Shown: piece after piece, positions 26,432-35,800 of the stretch | How positions within the stretch are numbered: the first letter of the stretch is position 1 | Layout of the letters: every line of letters begins with the position of its first letter | DNA from: Caballeronia concitans | GTDB lineage: Bacteria > Pseudomonadota > Gammaproteobacteria > Burkholderiales > Burkholderiaceae | NCBI RefSeq assembly: GCF_001544615.1 | Contig: NZ_FCNV02000001.1 | Span: 868,001-932,000 of the forward strand | Reading direction: 5' to 3' | Length of the DNA: 64,000 nucleotides | Notes under the pieces: generated by a model | Databases searched by the model: none | What the model was told of the DNA's origin: nothing | The model's input: the letters and a program-made list of their open reading frames with translations, nothing else | Position numbers and translations under genes: made by a program

Positions 26432-27189
26432 GCCGTCCGCTCGACGAGCTGCGTTACTTCTTCACGGCGCTCGGCTACTTCACGCGCGTGCCGGTGCCGC
26501 GCTGGGTCGGCTTCGAGCGTGAATATCTGAACGCGGCGGCGCGCTATTTTCCGCTCGTCGGCGCGATGGTCGGCGGCGTCGCGGCGCTCGTCTATCTCGC
26601 GGCGTTGCGCGTGTTTCCTGCGGGCGTGGCCGTGCTGCTCTCGATGACCGCGACGCTCGTGCTCACGGGCGCGTTCCACGAAGACGGCCTCGCCGATTGC
26701 GCCGATGCCTTCGGCGGCGGCTACACGCGCGACGACGTGCTGCGCATCATGCACGATTCGCGCATCGGTGCATTCGGGGCGATCGCAATCGTGATCGCGC
26801 TGGCGCTCAAGTGGCAGGCGCTCGCCGCGCTGCCGCCGATGCGCGCCGGATCGCTCATGATCGCCGCTCACGCCGCGAGCCGCGCGTGCGCGATCAGCTA
26901 TCTCGTGACGCTCGATTACGTGCGCGCCGAAGGCAAGGCGAAGCCGGTCGCGCAGCGCATGAGCATGATGTCGTTCGCGCTCGCGATGGTCTTCGGCTTG
27001 CCGTGGCTGTGGTGGTTCGGCTGGAAGTTTGCCTGCGTGACGATCGTCGTTCTCGCGGTCGTGCGCTTCATCGCCGGCCGATACTTCGTGCGGCGCATCG
27101 GCGGTTATACGGGCGATTGCCTCGGCTGCGCGCAGCAAGTGTTCGAACTTGCGATCTACCTCGTGGGACTCGCATGGATCTCGTACTGA
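26428..27189 (+). CDS. cobS: Adenosylcobinamide-GDP ribazoletransferase
   Basis: Cobalamin synthase, an integral membrane enzyme joining alpha-ribazole(-P) to adenosylcobinamide-GDP; 253 residues with several membrane segments. Family blocks: FFTALGYFTRVPVPRW near the N-terminus, FPLVGAMVGGVAALVYLAAL, then FHEDGLADCADAFGGGYTRDD with the conserved acidic metal-binding region, and IGGYTGDCLGCAQQVFELAI. Coupled to cobT by an ATGA overlap and overlapping the next gene by 16 bp. Confidence 0.94.
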   Translation: MSRPLDELRYFFTALGYFTRVPVPRWVGFEREYLNAAARYFPLVGAMVGGVAALVYLAALRVFPAGVAVLLSMTATLVLTGAFHEDGLADCADAFGGGYTRDDVLRIMHDSRIGAFGAIAIVIALALKWQALAALPPMRAGSLMIAAHAASRACAISYLVTLDYVRAEGKAKPVAQRMSMMSFALAMVFGLPWLWWFGWKFACVTIVVLAVVRFIAGRYFVRRIGGYTGDCLGCAQQVFELAIYLVGLAWISY

Positions 27190-27743
27190 TACGGCATCCG
27201 GCTGTCGCGATCGATGCCGGCATCTGCTACGGCCAGACCGATGCGCCTCTGTTGCGTGATGCGCACGAATCGGCGAGTGAGCTGACAGAACGGATGCGTG
27301 CGCTGAACGTGCCCGTTTGCGTCGATGGATGGCATGCGAGTCCCTTGCGTCGATGCGCGTCGCTTGCGCAGGCGTTGGGCTCTGCTCGCATCGATGCGCG
27401 GCTGTCCGAGATGCACTTCGGCGCGTGGGAAGGCTGCGCGTGGGACGGCATCGATCGCGCGCTCATCGATGCGTGGGCCGCGGATATCGAACATGCGCGT
27501 CCGCATGGCGGCGAAAGTCTCGCGCAGTTCGGCGAGCGCGTGATTGCATGGTTCGACGATGCGTCCGCCGATGCTTCAGACGCGATGCACGTCATCGCGC
27601 ATGCAGGCGTGATGCGTGTGCTCGCGGCGCATGTGCTGCGGATCGATCGCGCGAGCGTGCTGCAATGGGCGCTGGATTTCAGCGGGATCGTGTGGCTTCG
27701 TCGATCGTCTTCAGCATGGACGATCGTGCGATGGAATGTTTAG
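27174..27743 (+). CDS. cobC: Alpha-ribazole phosphatase-like histidine phosphatase
   Basis: 189-residue member of the histidine phosphatase superfamily. The catalytic motif is LIRHPAVA (R-H at residues 6-7, in place of the classical RHG), with ASPLRRCASLA, EMHFGAWEGCAWDGID and the second His in VIAHAGVMRVLAAH. In CobC the reaction removes the 5' phosphate from alpha-ribazole-P or adenosylcobalamin-P. The ATG at 27174 lies within the end of cobS (16-bp overlap), strongly linking it to the pathway. It converges on btuF 17 bp downstream. Confidence 0.85.
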   Translation: MDLVLIRHPAVAIDAGICYGQTDAPLLRDAHESASELTERMRALNVPVCVDGWHASPLRRCASLAQALGSARIDARLSEMHFGAWEGCAWDGIDRALIDAWAADIEHARPHGGESLAQFGERVIAWFDDASADASDAMHVIAHAGVMRVLAAHVLRIDRASVLQWALDFSGIVWLRRSSSAWTIVRWNV

Positions 27744-27760
27744 ACATCCTGATAATTGAT

Positions 27761-28654
27761 TCACCGCCGCCCCCGCGCAATATCCAGATCTCGACACAAC
27801 TCCGCGGCTCCGATCGCGATACGCGGCGTCGGACGATTGATGACATCGCCATCGATGCCGAACAGGTTTCCGCGCGCCACCGCCGTGATCGATGTCCATT
27901 GCTTCCAGCGGTCCAGCGCCGGCAACGCGCGATCCGGCTTCGTCGCGCCGGGCGTCGCGGTGACGATCGCTTCCGGGTTCGCGGCGAGCACGGCTTCCGT
28001 CGATATCGTCGGCACGCGCGGCGTTTGCGCCGCGAACACGTTCACGCCGCCGCACACGCCGATGACTTCGCTGAACACGTTGTCGCGATTGAGCGTCATG
28101 AGCGGATCGTCCCAAACCTGATAGAACACGCGCACCGGAGCGAGGCGCGCGTACTTCGCACGCAGTTGCGCGATATCGCGCGTGAACGCCGTCGATGCCG
28201 CGCGCGCCGTGTCCTCGGTGCCGAGCAGCACGCCGAGCTTGTCGATGCTCGCGGCGATATCGTCGAGATGCGTCGGCTCGCTGTAGTAGAGCGGAATGCC
28301 GAGCGCGGCGAGCCGGTCCATCTGACGCGCGGCATTGCCATGCCGCCACACGACGATCAGATCCGGATGCAGCGCGACGATGCGTTCGAGATCGAGCGCC
28401 TTGTTGTCGCCGACGCGGGGTATCGATTGCGCCGCTTTCGGATAATCGCTGTAACTCACCGTGCCGACGATGCGCGCACCGCCGCCCGCCGCGAATAGCA
28501 ACTCCGTGACGTGCGGCGCGAGGCTCACGACGCGCCTGGCCGGGCCGGGAAGCGTGACTTGCGCGCCGGTGTCGTCGGTGACGGTGAGGGCGGCGTGGGC
28601 GTGCGTCGCAATGAGCATGGCGATGAACGCGACGAGGATCGAGCGCATCGTCAT
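27761..28654 (-). CDS. btuF: Cobalamin ABC transporter substrate-binding protein (BtuF-like)
   Basis: Periplasmic binding protein of the helical-backbone (BtuF/FhuD) class, 297 residues. Signal peptide MTMRSILVAFIAMLIATHAH ends near AHA-A. The mature protein has RRVVSLAPHVTELLFAAGGG, TVSYSDYPKAAQSIPRVGD, LDLERIVALHPDLIVVW and VFYQVWDDPLMTLNRDNVFS. The start at 28654 overlaps the cobD stop (ATGA), so it is coupled to the leftward cob operon and not to btuBCD. Together with BtuBCD it completes a B12 import system. Confidence 0.9.
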   Translation of the reverse strand: MTMRSILVAFIAMLIATHAHAALTVTDDTGAQVTLPGPARRVVSLAPHVTELLFAAGGGARIVGTVSYSDYPKAAQSIPRVGDNKALDLERIVALHPDLIVVWRHGNAARQMDRLAALGIPLYYSEPTHLDDIAASIDKLGVLLGTEDTARAASTAFTRDIAQLRAKYARLAPVRVFYQVWDDPLMTLNRDNVFSEVIGVCGGVNVFAAQTPRVPTISTEAVLAANPEAIVTATPGATKPDRALPALDRWKQWTSITAVARGNLFGIDGDVINRPTPRIAIGAAELCRDLDIARGRR

Positions 28655-29646
28655 GCGCAAATCTCCGCGATCGCGCGTTCGAGCCGCGCCCATTCGCCTT
28701 CGCTTCCCGGCAGGCCGATGCGCAGGCTGGCCGTCATTCCCGGTTTATCGAAGAGACGCGTCCAGATGCCGCGCGTCGCGAATTCATGTTGCAAGGAAGG
28801 CGCGCGCGGCGTGGGCGTCCATGCGAAGAGCGGCGTCGCGCGGACGTCGAAGCCATGACGCGCGATGAGTTCGGCCAGGCGCGCGCCGTCTCGCTGCAGA
28901 CGATCGCGCGTTTCGTGCTGCCACGCGTGATCGGCGAACGCGGACATCACCGCGTGCCGCGCCGGGCCGCCGACGGTCCATGCGCCGAGCGCATCGCGCA
29001 AGGCATCGGTGAGCGCGGGCGCGGCGAGCACGAAGCCCGCGCGAATGCCCGCCAGCCCGAAGAATTTGCCGACCGAGCGCAGCACGACGAGGCCGTCGCG
29101 CGCCGTATCGGCTGCGAGCGATGCGGCGGGATCGGTGTCGGCGAAGGCTTCATCGACGATCAGCGTTCCGCCTCGCGATGCGAGTTGCGCGTGCCAGCGC
29201 AGCAAGGTGTCGCGCGAAAGACGATCGGCGGTCGGATTGTTCAGGTTCGCGACGATCACGTGATTCAGCGCGGCGGGCAAGTCGGCGCTGGCGATGTCGA
29301 GCGTTTCGATGGAATGCCCGGCGCGCGCGAACGCCGGCGCGTATTCGCCGTACGTCAACGGCGCGATGCCCGCGATGCCGCGCGTCAGCAGCAACGGCAA
29401 CGCGCGGATCGCCGCTTGCGAACCGGCTACCGGCAGCGCATGCGGCGCGCCGTAATGGCGGGCGGCGCAATCGGCGAGGCCGTCGCCGTCTTCGGGCAGG
29501 CGGCGCCAGGCGTCGGGCGGAACCGGCGGCACCGGATAGCCGCGCGGATTGATGCCTGTCGAGAGGTCGAGCCAGTCGTCGAGTGGGATCGCGTAGCGGC
29601 GCGCGGCTTCGCGGAGGTTGCCGCCGTGAGGGATCGAGTCAGCCAT
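28651..29646 (-). CDS. cobD: Threonine-phosphate decarboxylase
   Basis: PLP-dependent (fold type I, aminotransferase-like) enzyme making (R)-1-amino-2-propanol phosphate for the corrinoid side chain; 331 residues. The N-terminus has HGGNLREAARRYAIPLDDWL and DLSTGINPRGYP, both typical. The probable PLP lysine is K194 in SVGKFFGLAGIRAG, with IVDEAFAD (about 163-170) before it. ATG 29646 is preferred to an in-frame GTG at 29658. In Pseudomonas nomenclature this gene is cobC. It is coupled to btuF. Confidence 0.92.
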   Translation of the reverse strand: MADSIPHGGNLREAARRYAIPLDDWLDLSTGINPRGYPVPPVPPDAWRRLPEDGDGLADCAARHYGAPHALPVAGSQAAIRALPLLLTRGIAGIAPLTYGEYAPAFARAGHSIETLDIASADLPAALNHVIVANLNNPTADRLSRDTLLRWHAQLASRGGTLIVDEAFADTDPAASLAADTARDGLVVLRSVGKFFGLAGIRAGFVLAAPALTDALRDALGAWTVGGPARHAVMSAFADHAWQHETRDRLQRDGARLAELIARHGFDVRATPLFAWTPTPRAPSLQHEFATRGIWTRLFDKPGMTASLRIGLPGSEGEWARLERAIAEICA

Positions 29647-29713
29647 TCCTGATTGCACGAAAGGTTATGGGAAGCGATAGCGTTGCGATGACCCGGCGGC
29701 GCGCCAGAGCGAT

Positions 29714-30655
29714 TCACCCATTCGTCGTCACGCTGAAAACCGCCAGCACGAGCAGCACCGCGAGCCACAGCATCATCGACCGGTCGACGAGCCGCAGCGC
29801 CGCCACCACATCGCGCGGCGACGCATCGTGCCCCGCGCCGAGCGTGGGCCGCGCTTCGAGCACGCCGTGATACACCGCCGCGCCGCCGATCAGCACGTTC
29901 AGACTGCCCGCGCCCGAGGCCATCACCGGGCCCGCGTTCGGGCTGTCCCACGAGCGCGCCTGCGTGCGCCAGCAGTGCCACGCCATGCGCGTGTCGCCCG
30001 TGAGCGCGTAGGTCGCCGCCGTCAGCCGCGCGGGAACGAAGTTGAGCACGTCGTCGAAGCGCGCCGCCGCCCAGCCGAAGCGCAGATAGCGCGGCGTGCG
30101 ATAACCCCACATCGCGTCGAGCGTGTTGGCCAGGCGAAACGCGAGCGCGCCCGGACCGCCCGCGACCGCGAACCAGAAGAGCGCGCCGAAGATCGCATCG
30201 TTGCCGTTCTCCAGCGCCGATTCGACCGCCGCACGCGAGAGCGCGTTTTCATCCGCATGCGACGTATCGCGCGACACGATGCGCGAGGTCAGCACGCGCG
30301 CGCCGTCGATATCGCCGAAACTGAGCGCGCGCGCGATCGGCGCGATGTGCTCGCGCAAGCTCTTCGCGCCGAGCGCGAACCACAGCAGCAGCACGTGCAC
30401 GAGGCACGCATACGTGAACGGCAGCACGCTGACGAGCATCCACGCGATGACAACGGGCGGCGCGACCGCGACGAACCACGCGGCGATTCCCGCCGGCCGC
30501 GCGCGATGCCCGGTGTTCATGCGCGACTCGATCTTCGCCGCGAGCTTGCCGAAGCCGACGAGCGGATGCCGCGTGCGCGGCTCGCCGAACACGCGATCGA
30601 CGATCACGCCGAGCACCGCGAGCAAGGCCATCGCGTAGACGGAGAGCAGGAGCAT
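29714..30655 (-). CDS. cbiB: Adenosylcobinamide-phosphate synthase
   Basis: Integral membrane enzyme (CbiB; CobD in Pseudomonas naming) attaching aminopropanol phosphate to adenosylcobyric acid; 313 residues. Family features are VIVDRVFGEPRTRHPLVGFGKL (about 18-39), the block RIVSRDTSHADENALSRAAVES, then ENGNDAIFGALFWFAVAGGPGA and MWGYRTPRYLRFGWAAARFDD. It starts 4 bp after the cobU stop and is followed after 67 bp by cobD. Confidence 0.93.
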   Translation of the reverse strand: MLLLSVYAMALLAVLGVIVDRVFGEPRTRHPLVGFGKLAAKIESRMNTGHRARPAGIAAWFVAVAPPVVIAWMLVSVLPFTYACLVHVLLLWFALGAKSLREHIAPIARALSFGDIDGARVLTSRIVSRDTSHADENALSRAAVESALENGNDAIFGALFWFAVAGGPGALAFRLANTLDAMWGYRTPRYLRFGWAAARFDDVLNFVPARLTAATYALTGDTRMAWHCWRTQARSWDSPNAGPVMASGAGSLNVLIGGAAVYHGVLEARPTLGAGHDASPRDVVAALRLVDRSMMLWLAVLLVLAVFSVTTNG

Positions 30656-30659
30656 CGCG

Positions 30660-31214
30660 TCAGCCCTTGAGCGCGAGCGGCAGGCCGGCGGCCATTAGCA
30701 CCGCGCGCGTGCTCGCGGCCGCGACGCGCTGATTCAGGCGGCCGAGGTCATCGACATAGAGGCGCGTGACCGAGCCGAGCGGCACCACGCCCAGACCGAT
30801 CTCGTTGCTCACGACGATGACCTTGCCGCGCACATCGGCCAATGCGCGGTCGAAGGCATCGAAAGCGGCGTGGGTAAGCGGCGGCGCTGCGTCGGGCGTC
30901 GCATCGGGCGGGCAGAGCAGATTGGCGAGCCACAGCGTGAGGCAATCGATCAGCACGCAGTGTCCTTGGGCGTCGGCGTTGCGCAGCGCGAGCGCGAGAT
31001 CGAGCGGCGCTTCGACGAGCGTCCAGTGCGCGGGCCGCCGTTCGCGATGATGCTTCACGCGCTCGGCGAATTCGCTATCGCCGATGCGCGCGGTCGCGAT
31101 GTACGTGACGGGCAGGCCGCTCTCGCCGGCAAGGCGCTCGGCGTAGGCGCTCTTGCCCGAGCGGGCGCCGCCGAGGATGAAAGTGAGGTCGCGCGAAAGG
31201 GCGTTCGAGGTCAT
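30660..31214 (-). CDS. cobU: Adenosylcobinamide kinase / adenosylcobinamide-phosphate guanylyltransferase
   Basis: Bifunctional nucleotide-loop enzyme producing adenosylcobinamide-GDP, the CobS substrate; 184 residues. P-loop GGARSGKS at 15-22, then YIATARIGDSEFAERVKHHRERRP including the region of the guanylylated His, CVLIDCLTLWLANLL, and VVSNEIGLGVVPLGSVTRLY near the C-terminus. It heads the leftward cobU-cbiB-cobD-btuF unit, 56 bp from the divergent cobQ gene. Confidence 0.94.
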   Translation of the reverse strand: MTSNALSRDLTFILGGARSGKSAYAERLAGESGLPVTYIATARIGDSEFAERVKHHRERRPAHWTLVEAPLDLALALRNADAQGHCVLIDCLTLWLANLLCPPDATPDAAPPLTHAAFDAFDRALADVRGKVIVVSNEIGLGVVPLGSVTRLYVDDLGRLNQRVAAASTRAVLMAAGLPLALKG

Positions 31215-31270
31215 CGCAATATTGTAGCGGCGGGATAAGATAGCGGGCTGCGCTTCCGAGGAACTTCCCG

Positions 31271-32743
31271 ATGCAATTCAAGCCTCGCGGCACGTTGATG
31301 ATTCAGGGCGCCACGTCCGATGCCGGCAAGAGCACGCTCGTCGCGGGCCTGTGCCGTCTCGCGCGGCGAAGCGGCGTGAAGGTCGCGCCGTTCAAGCCGC
31401 AGAACATGGCGCTGAACAGCGCGGTGACGATCGACGGCGGCGAGATCGGCCGCGCGCAGGCGCTTCAGGCGATCGCGGCGGGCGTGCCGGCGCGCATCGA
31501 CTTCAATCCGGTCCTGCTCAAGCCGACGACCGATCGCGGCGCGCAAGTCATCATCCACGGCCACGCGCACGCGAATCTCGACGCGCGCGCCTATCACGCG
31601 TACAAGCGCACCGCGTTCGACGCCGTGCTCGCGTCCTATGCGCGGTTGCGCGCCGAGTTCGATGCGGTCATCGTCGAAGGCGCGGGCAGTCCCGCCGAAA
31701 TCAATCTGCGCGACGGCGATATCGCCAACATGGGCTTCGCGGAACATGTCGATTGTCCGGTCGTGCTCGTCGCGGACATCGATCGCGGCGGCGTGTTCGC
31801 GCATCTCGTCGGCACGCTTGCGTGTCTTTCGGAGAGCGAGCGGGCGCGCGTGAAGGGCTTCGTCATCAATCGCTTTCGCGGCGATATTTCGCTGCTGAAG
31901 CCGGGCCTCGACTGGCTCGAAGCGCAGACGGGCAAGCCGGTGTTCGGCGTGCTGCCGTACTTGCATGGCTTGACGCTGGACGCCGAGGACATGCTGCCGG
32001 GCATCGCGCATTCGCGCAGCGAGCGGGCGGCGCTGAAGGTGATCGTGCCGGCGCTGCCGCGCATCAGCAATCACACGGACTTCGATCCGCTGCGGGCGCA
32101 TCCGCAAGTCGAGTTCGACTACGTGCGCGCGGGCGTCGCGCCGCCGCCGGCGGATCTGATCGTGCTGCCGGGATCGAAGAGCGTGCAGCGCGACCTCGCG
32201 TGGCTGCGCGAAAACGGCTGGGATCGCGCGATAGAACGGCATCTGCGATACGGCGGCAAGGTGCTCGGCATCTGCGGCGGCATGCAGATGCTGGGACGCG
32301 AGATCGACGATCCGGATGGCGTCGAAGGCGCGGCGGGACGTGTCGATGGGCTTGGCTTGCTCGATCTTTACACCGTGCTCACGCAGAGCAAGCAGCTGGA
32401 GAACGTGAGCGGGCGCTTGATGATCGACGGGACATCGGCGCCCGTGCGCGGCTACGAGATTCACATGGGACGCACGAGCGGCGCGGCGCTGGATCGGCCT
32501 TTTGTCGCGCTCGATACCGGGCGCGTGGACGGAGCGATATCGGACGACGGGCAAATCGCCGCGACGTATCTGCACGGCGTCTTCGATACGCCCGAAGCGT
32601 GCGCCGCGCTGCTCGCGTGGGCGGGCGTGCAGGATGCCGCGCCGCTCGATTATTCGGCGCTGCGGGAGGCGTCGCTGGATCGGCTGGCGGATGTGTTCGC
32701 GGGTGCGCTGGATCTCGATGCGGTGATGGCGGCGTTCGGTTGA
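31271..32743 (+). CDS. cobQ: Cobyric acid synthase
   Basis: Glutamine-dependent amidotransferase (CobQ/CbiP) amidating four carboxylates of the corrin ring; 490 residues. The N-terminal synthetase domain has the P-loop-like [17 protein letters not shown] (about 12-28) and [14 protein letters not shown]. The C-terminal triad-type GATase has the nucleophile Cys in [11 protein letters not shown] (about 333-343) and a late His in [20 protein letters not shown] ribosome-binding site precedes ATG 31271. The foreign-looking ATPase gene begins only 81 bp beyond its stop, on the other strand. Confidence 0.94.
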   Translation: MQFKPRGTLMIQGATSDAGKSTLVAGLCRLARRSGVKVAPFKPQNMALNSAVTIDGGEIGRAQALQAIAAGVPARIDFNPVLLKPTTDRGAQVIIHGHAHANLDARAYHAYKRTAFDAVLASYARLRAEFDAVIVEGAGSPAEINLRDGDIANMGFAEHVDCPVVLVADIDRGGVFAHLVGTLACLSESERARVKGFVINRFRGDISLLKPGLDWLEAQTGKPVFGVLPYLHGLTLDAEDMLPGIAHSRSERAALKVIVPALPRISNHTDFDPLRAHPQVEFDYVRAGVAPPPADLIVLPGSKSVQRDLAWLRENGWDRAIERHLRYGGKVLGICGGMQMLGREIDDPDGVEGAAGRVDGLGLLDLYTVLTQSKQLENVSGRLMIDGTSAPVRGYEIHMGRTSGAALDRPFVALDTGRVDGAISDDGQIAATYLHGVFDTPEACAALLAWAGVQDAAPLDYSALREASLDRLADVFAGALDLDAVMAAFG

Positions 32744-32824
32744 GCGCGGGCTGCGATATCACATGCAACTCCACCTCTATGAGCGTGTTTAGCTGCTGCA
32801 TTCGACGCGTTTCGGTGGGTGCAG

Positions 32825-35800
32825 TCATAACCGCTCGGCAGCCTTGAGCCAGTCACTTACGCCATTCACATTGAGACTCAGTAGAGCATCTTGAAGATCG
32901 ACTACGCGGGCGAGCATTGCACCGCCATCTGCTTGTTCTTGTTCTTCGGCCTGTGCGAATAGCCGGGTGAGCAACTGCGTTAGATTGTTCTCATAGTTGT
33001 AGATGAAGATATTCTTGCGCTTAATGAACCGAATGTAGATTTCCGCAATGTCCAGCGCATGCGTCGGATTAAGCAACGACATCGTGTTGAGCCAAACGTC
33101 GAGGCCAAAAACATCGCTTCTAGACGCGGCTGCTTTATTCTCCTGCAGATCGAAGTAGCGTCTGAGCAGCTCGATCGGTATTTCGATCATCGGCGCTCCT
33201 CTTGCGAAGATGTCGATGAAGCATTCGGCCACGACAGCAGCGATGGCTTCGGATCCGAACAATCCCGCGAAAAGGCCGGTGAGACAAATCTGCTGGTGCT
33301 GCTTCAAATTTCCTGCGTTCGTCCAAACGTTTGCGGCGCCTCGCCAAGCTTCCTTCGACCCGAGAGCGTCGAGATCATTGAGAAAAGCAGAGACCGTTAT
33401 GTGTTGCGAAAGAACGGCGAGAGCGGATATGCGTCCCCATGTCTCCAGAGCTTCGTTGTCACGGCTGCGGAAGATGCGCGCGAGCCAAAGGCGAACCATG
33501 CCGAACCTTCGGTGGTAAGCGTGGTAAAGGCACGGCTCTGCTATTCCCCAAAGCCCAGAGGCATCGCGCATTGCTACCCGGAATAGTTGCCAACCTAATC
33601 GTTCACGGCGGCTTTGGAGATACGGCAGATGTCGGAGCATGAGCGCGCGGACAGCTGGATCGTGGTCGTTGGCGAACAGTCGCAGGGCCGGTGCCAACGT
33701 CGCCGGCGAGGGGTCGTCATTTTCCGCGAATTTGCTTGCCAATCTCATTAAGGCTTCCACCGCCCTGCCACGCGACATGTTCAGGCCCTTGGTCAGGAGG
33801 TTGACCGAATCCCCCGAGATGGAGCTTTGTTCTCGAAGAGTTGAGAAGTCCGCCGCCCATTCGATTACCTTCGCGATTTCTTTTGCACGCGAGACTACGC
33901 TCGCGCAACCTTCTATTGCCTCTGAAGCTATTTGGGTGTGGCGCCATTTGATCGGATGCGCTTCCAGTTCGGCAAGTATCAAGTTTGCCACCGTCTCGGG
34001 GGCCGGTTCATCCTGCGGTGACCATTCGCCGTTCGGTCGCAAATTGCCGTGACGATGCGCGAGATATCGACTAGCTCCGGAAAGTATGTTCTCACGGGTC
34101 GAATCGGATAAACGCGTCCATCCGATTGAAAGGAGATTCATGAACCGGGTCGGGTGGCGTGAGGCTGCCTCGTCAAGCTGCCGCCCAACTTCCCGCTCTC
34201 CTGCGACCAAGGTGTCTTGAATCCAGTTTTCGTCGTGTCCGTCGTAATGAGCTAGCAGTTTGAACACGACCTCATCACTGGCATCCAGGAATACTTGAAA
34301 AGAGAACGGGGGGTTAACGAAGCCACCACTCATATAGATAACCGGGTTTCGAATGAGCGGCCAAACGTCTCTCTCGCATTCATCCAGTATGCGCTGCGCA
34401 TCCCCTAACCGAAGATGTCGTGGTATCGCCAAGATAAGCTGCGCTTGACGGCGACGTATCCAGTTCAGGCGAATCGGATCCTCGGCATCGTCATCCGATA
34501 TTGTCAAGATGGTTGCTTGCACAGCGTCTTGAGTATCAGCTGGAAGTTGCCAAAACGCGGCATGGATCAGTGTGCCCAACTCATGAGCCAGATCGGAATC
34601 AAGCAGTGCTTTTTCGCACAGCAACTGACCAATTATGTCGAGGTTCGAACTTGGCGCTGCGGTACATGCCAAGACAGCAAAATAACGCAATGCTCCTTCG
34701 GAGCTGAAGGACAGACGGCGGCGGTTGCTTGACCACCACGGCGAGGCAACGGACGCATGACTTACTACGGCGCTTTCGATTGCATCTAACAATAGACGCT
34801 CGCTATCCAAATGCCGCTTATCCGTCTGTGAATGTGCATCTTCGTAAGACGTGCTACGCAGAAAGCCTCGCCAATAGCTGGTCGGCGTGTCTTCCCGGTC
34901 TGCTCTTCTGATCGCACTCCAACGTTCGATCGTTGCTACCGCCATGTCGAGAAGGTCCGTCGACTGTTTCATTCGGGCAGCAATAAAGGTCCCGCCACTC
35001 TTCCCAAACTCGTGCGGTTGACAATGCAACTTGTTTCCGAGTTTGAAGGCAAGCAAATCTGCGTCGCAAATCTCGCCGGTTACATAGTGCCAAAGCAGCT
35101 CGTCGTTCGCGGCACCTGCTCTGATGCAAGCCGCCAATACCTCGCCAAGGAAGTCGTGTTCAGGGCGTGGCGCGTTCAACAACTTGACGACGAGGGGGCC
35201 GAAGAGCGGCAAGAACTCATTGTCTACCCGGGTGATGCCGTATGTGATCGCAACCGCGAGCTGCGGCTTATCCAGATAGTCGAATTCCAGCACGTCATGC
35301 CAAAAAGAACTGACGCCTGCAGCATCCACGTTTGCCCACTGGCACACTCGTTGCGCATGCATCGTGAGCGCTTCTCGGTCACGCGTGTTAGTCAAGACCG
35401 GCAGGAGGTGTTTCATCCAAAAATAATGCCATTCGACGCGACTCGCTTGCGCATAGATGACTTGAAAGATCTCCCGGTGTTGCGCCCACAAGTCCCGCAC
35501 CAAGGGCCAGTCATTGTCATGCGGGACTTGCTCTGCGAATGATTCGGCCACGAGCCGGCGGACGTGGAATGCGTGACTGCCCGTGAGAACCATACGCAAC
35601 TGCAGCCGAAGTTGGCGTCGGTCGCCTGCGGCTAAGTGAGCAACGAAGCTTCGGATTGTCGGTCGAACGAAAGGCACCGGAGGCAATTGCCGAATGAACG
35701 CGTCCAGGGATAGATTGGCGCGAGTTGCACCGCTTATCACCAACACGTCCAGCAGTGTCTGATGTCCAAAACTTAGCTGCCCATGCCGTGTTTCAACCAA

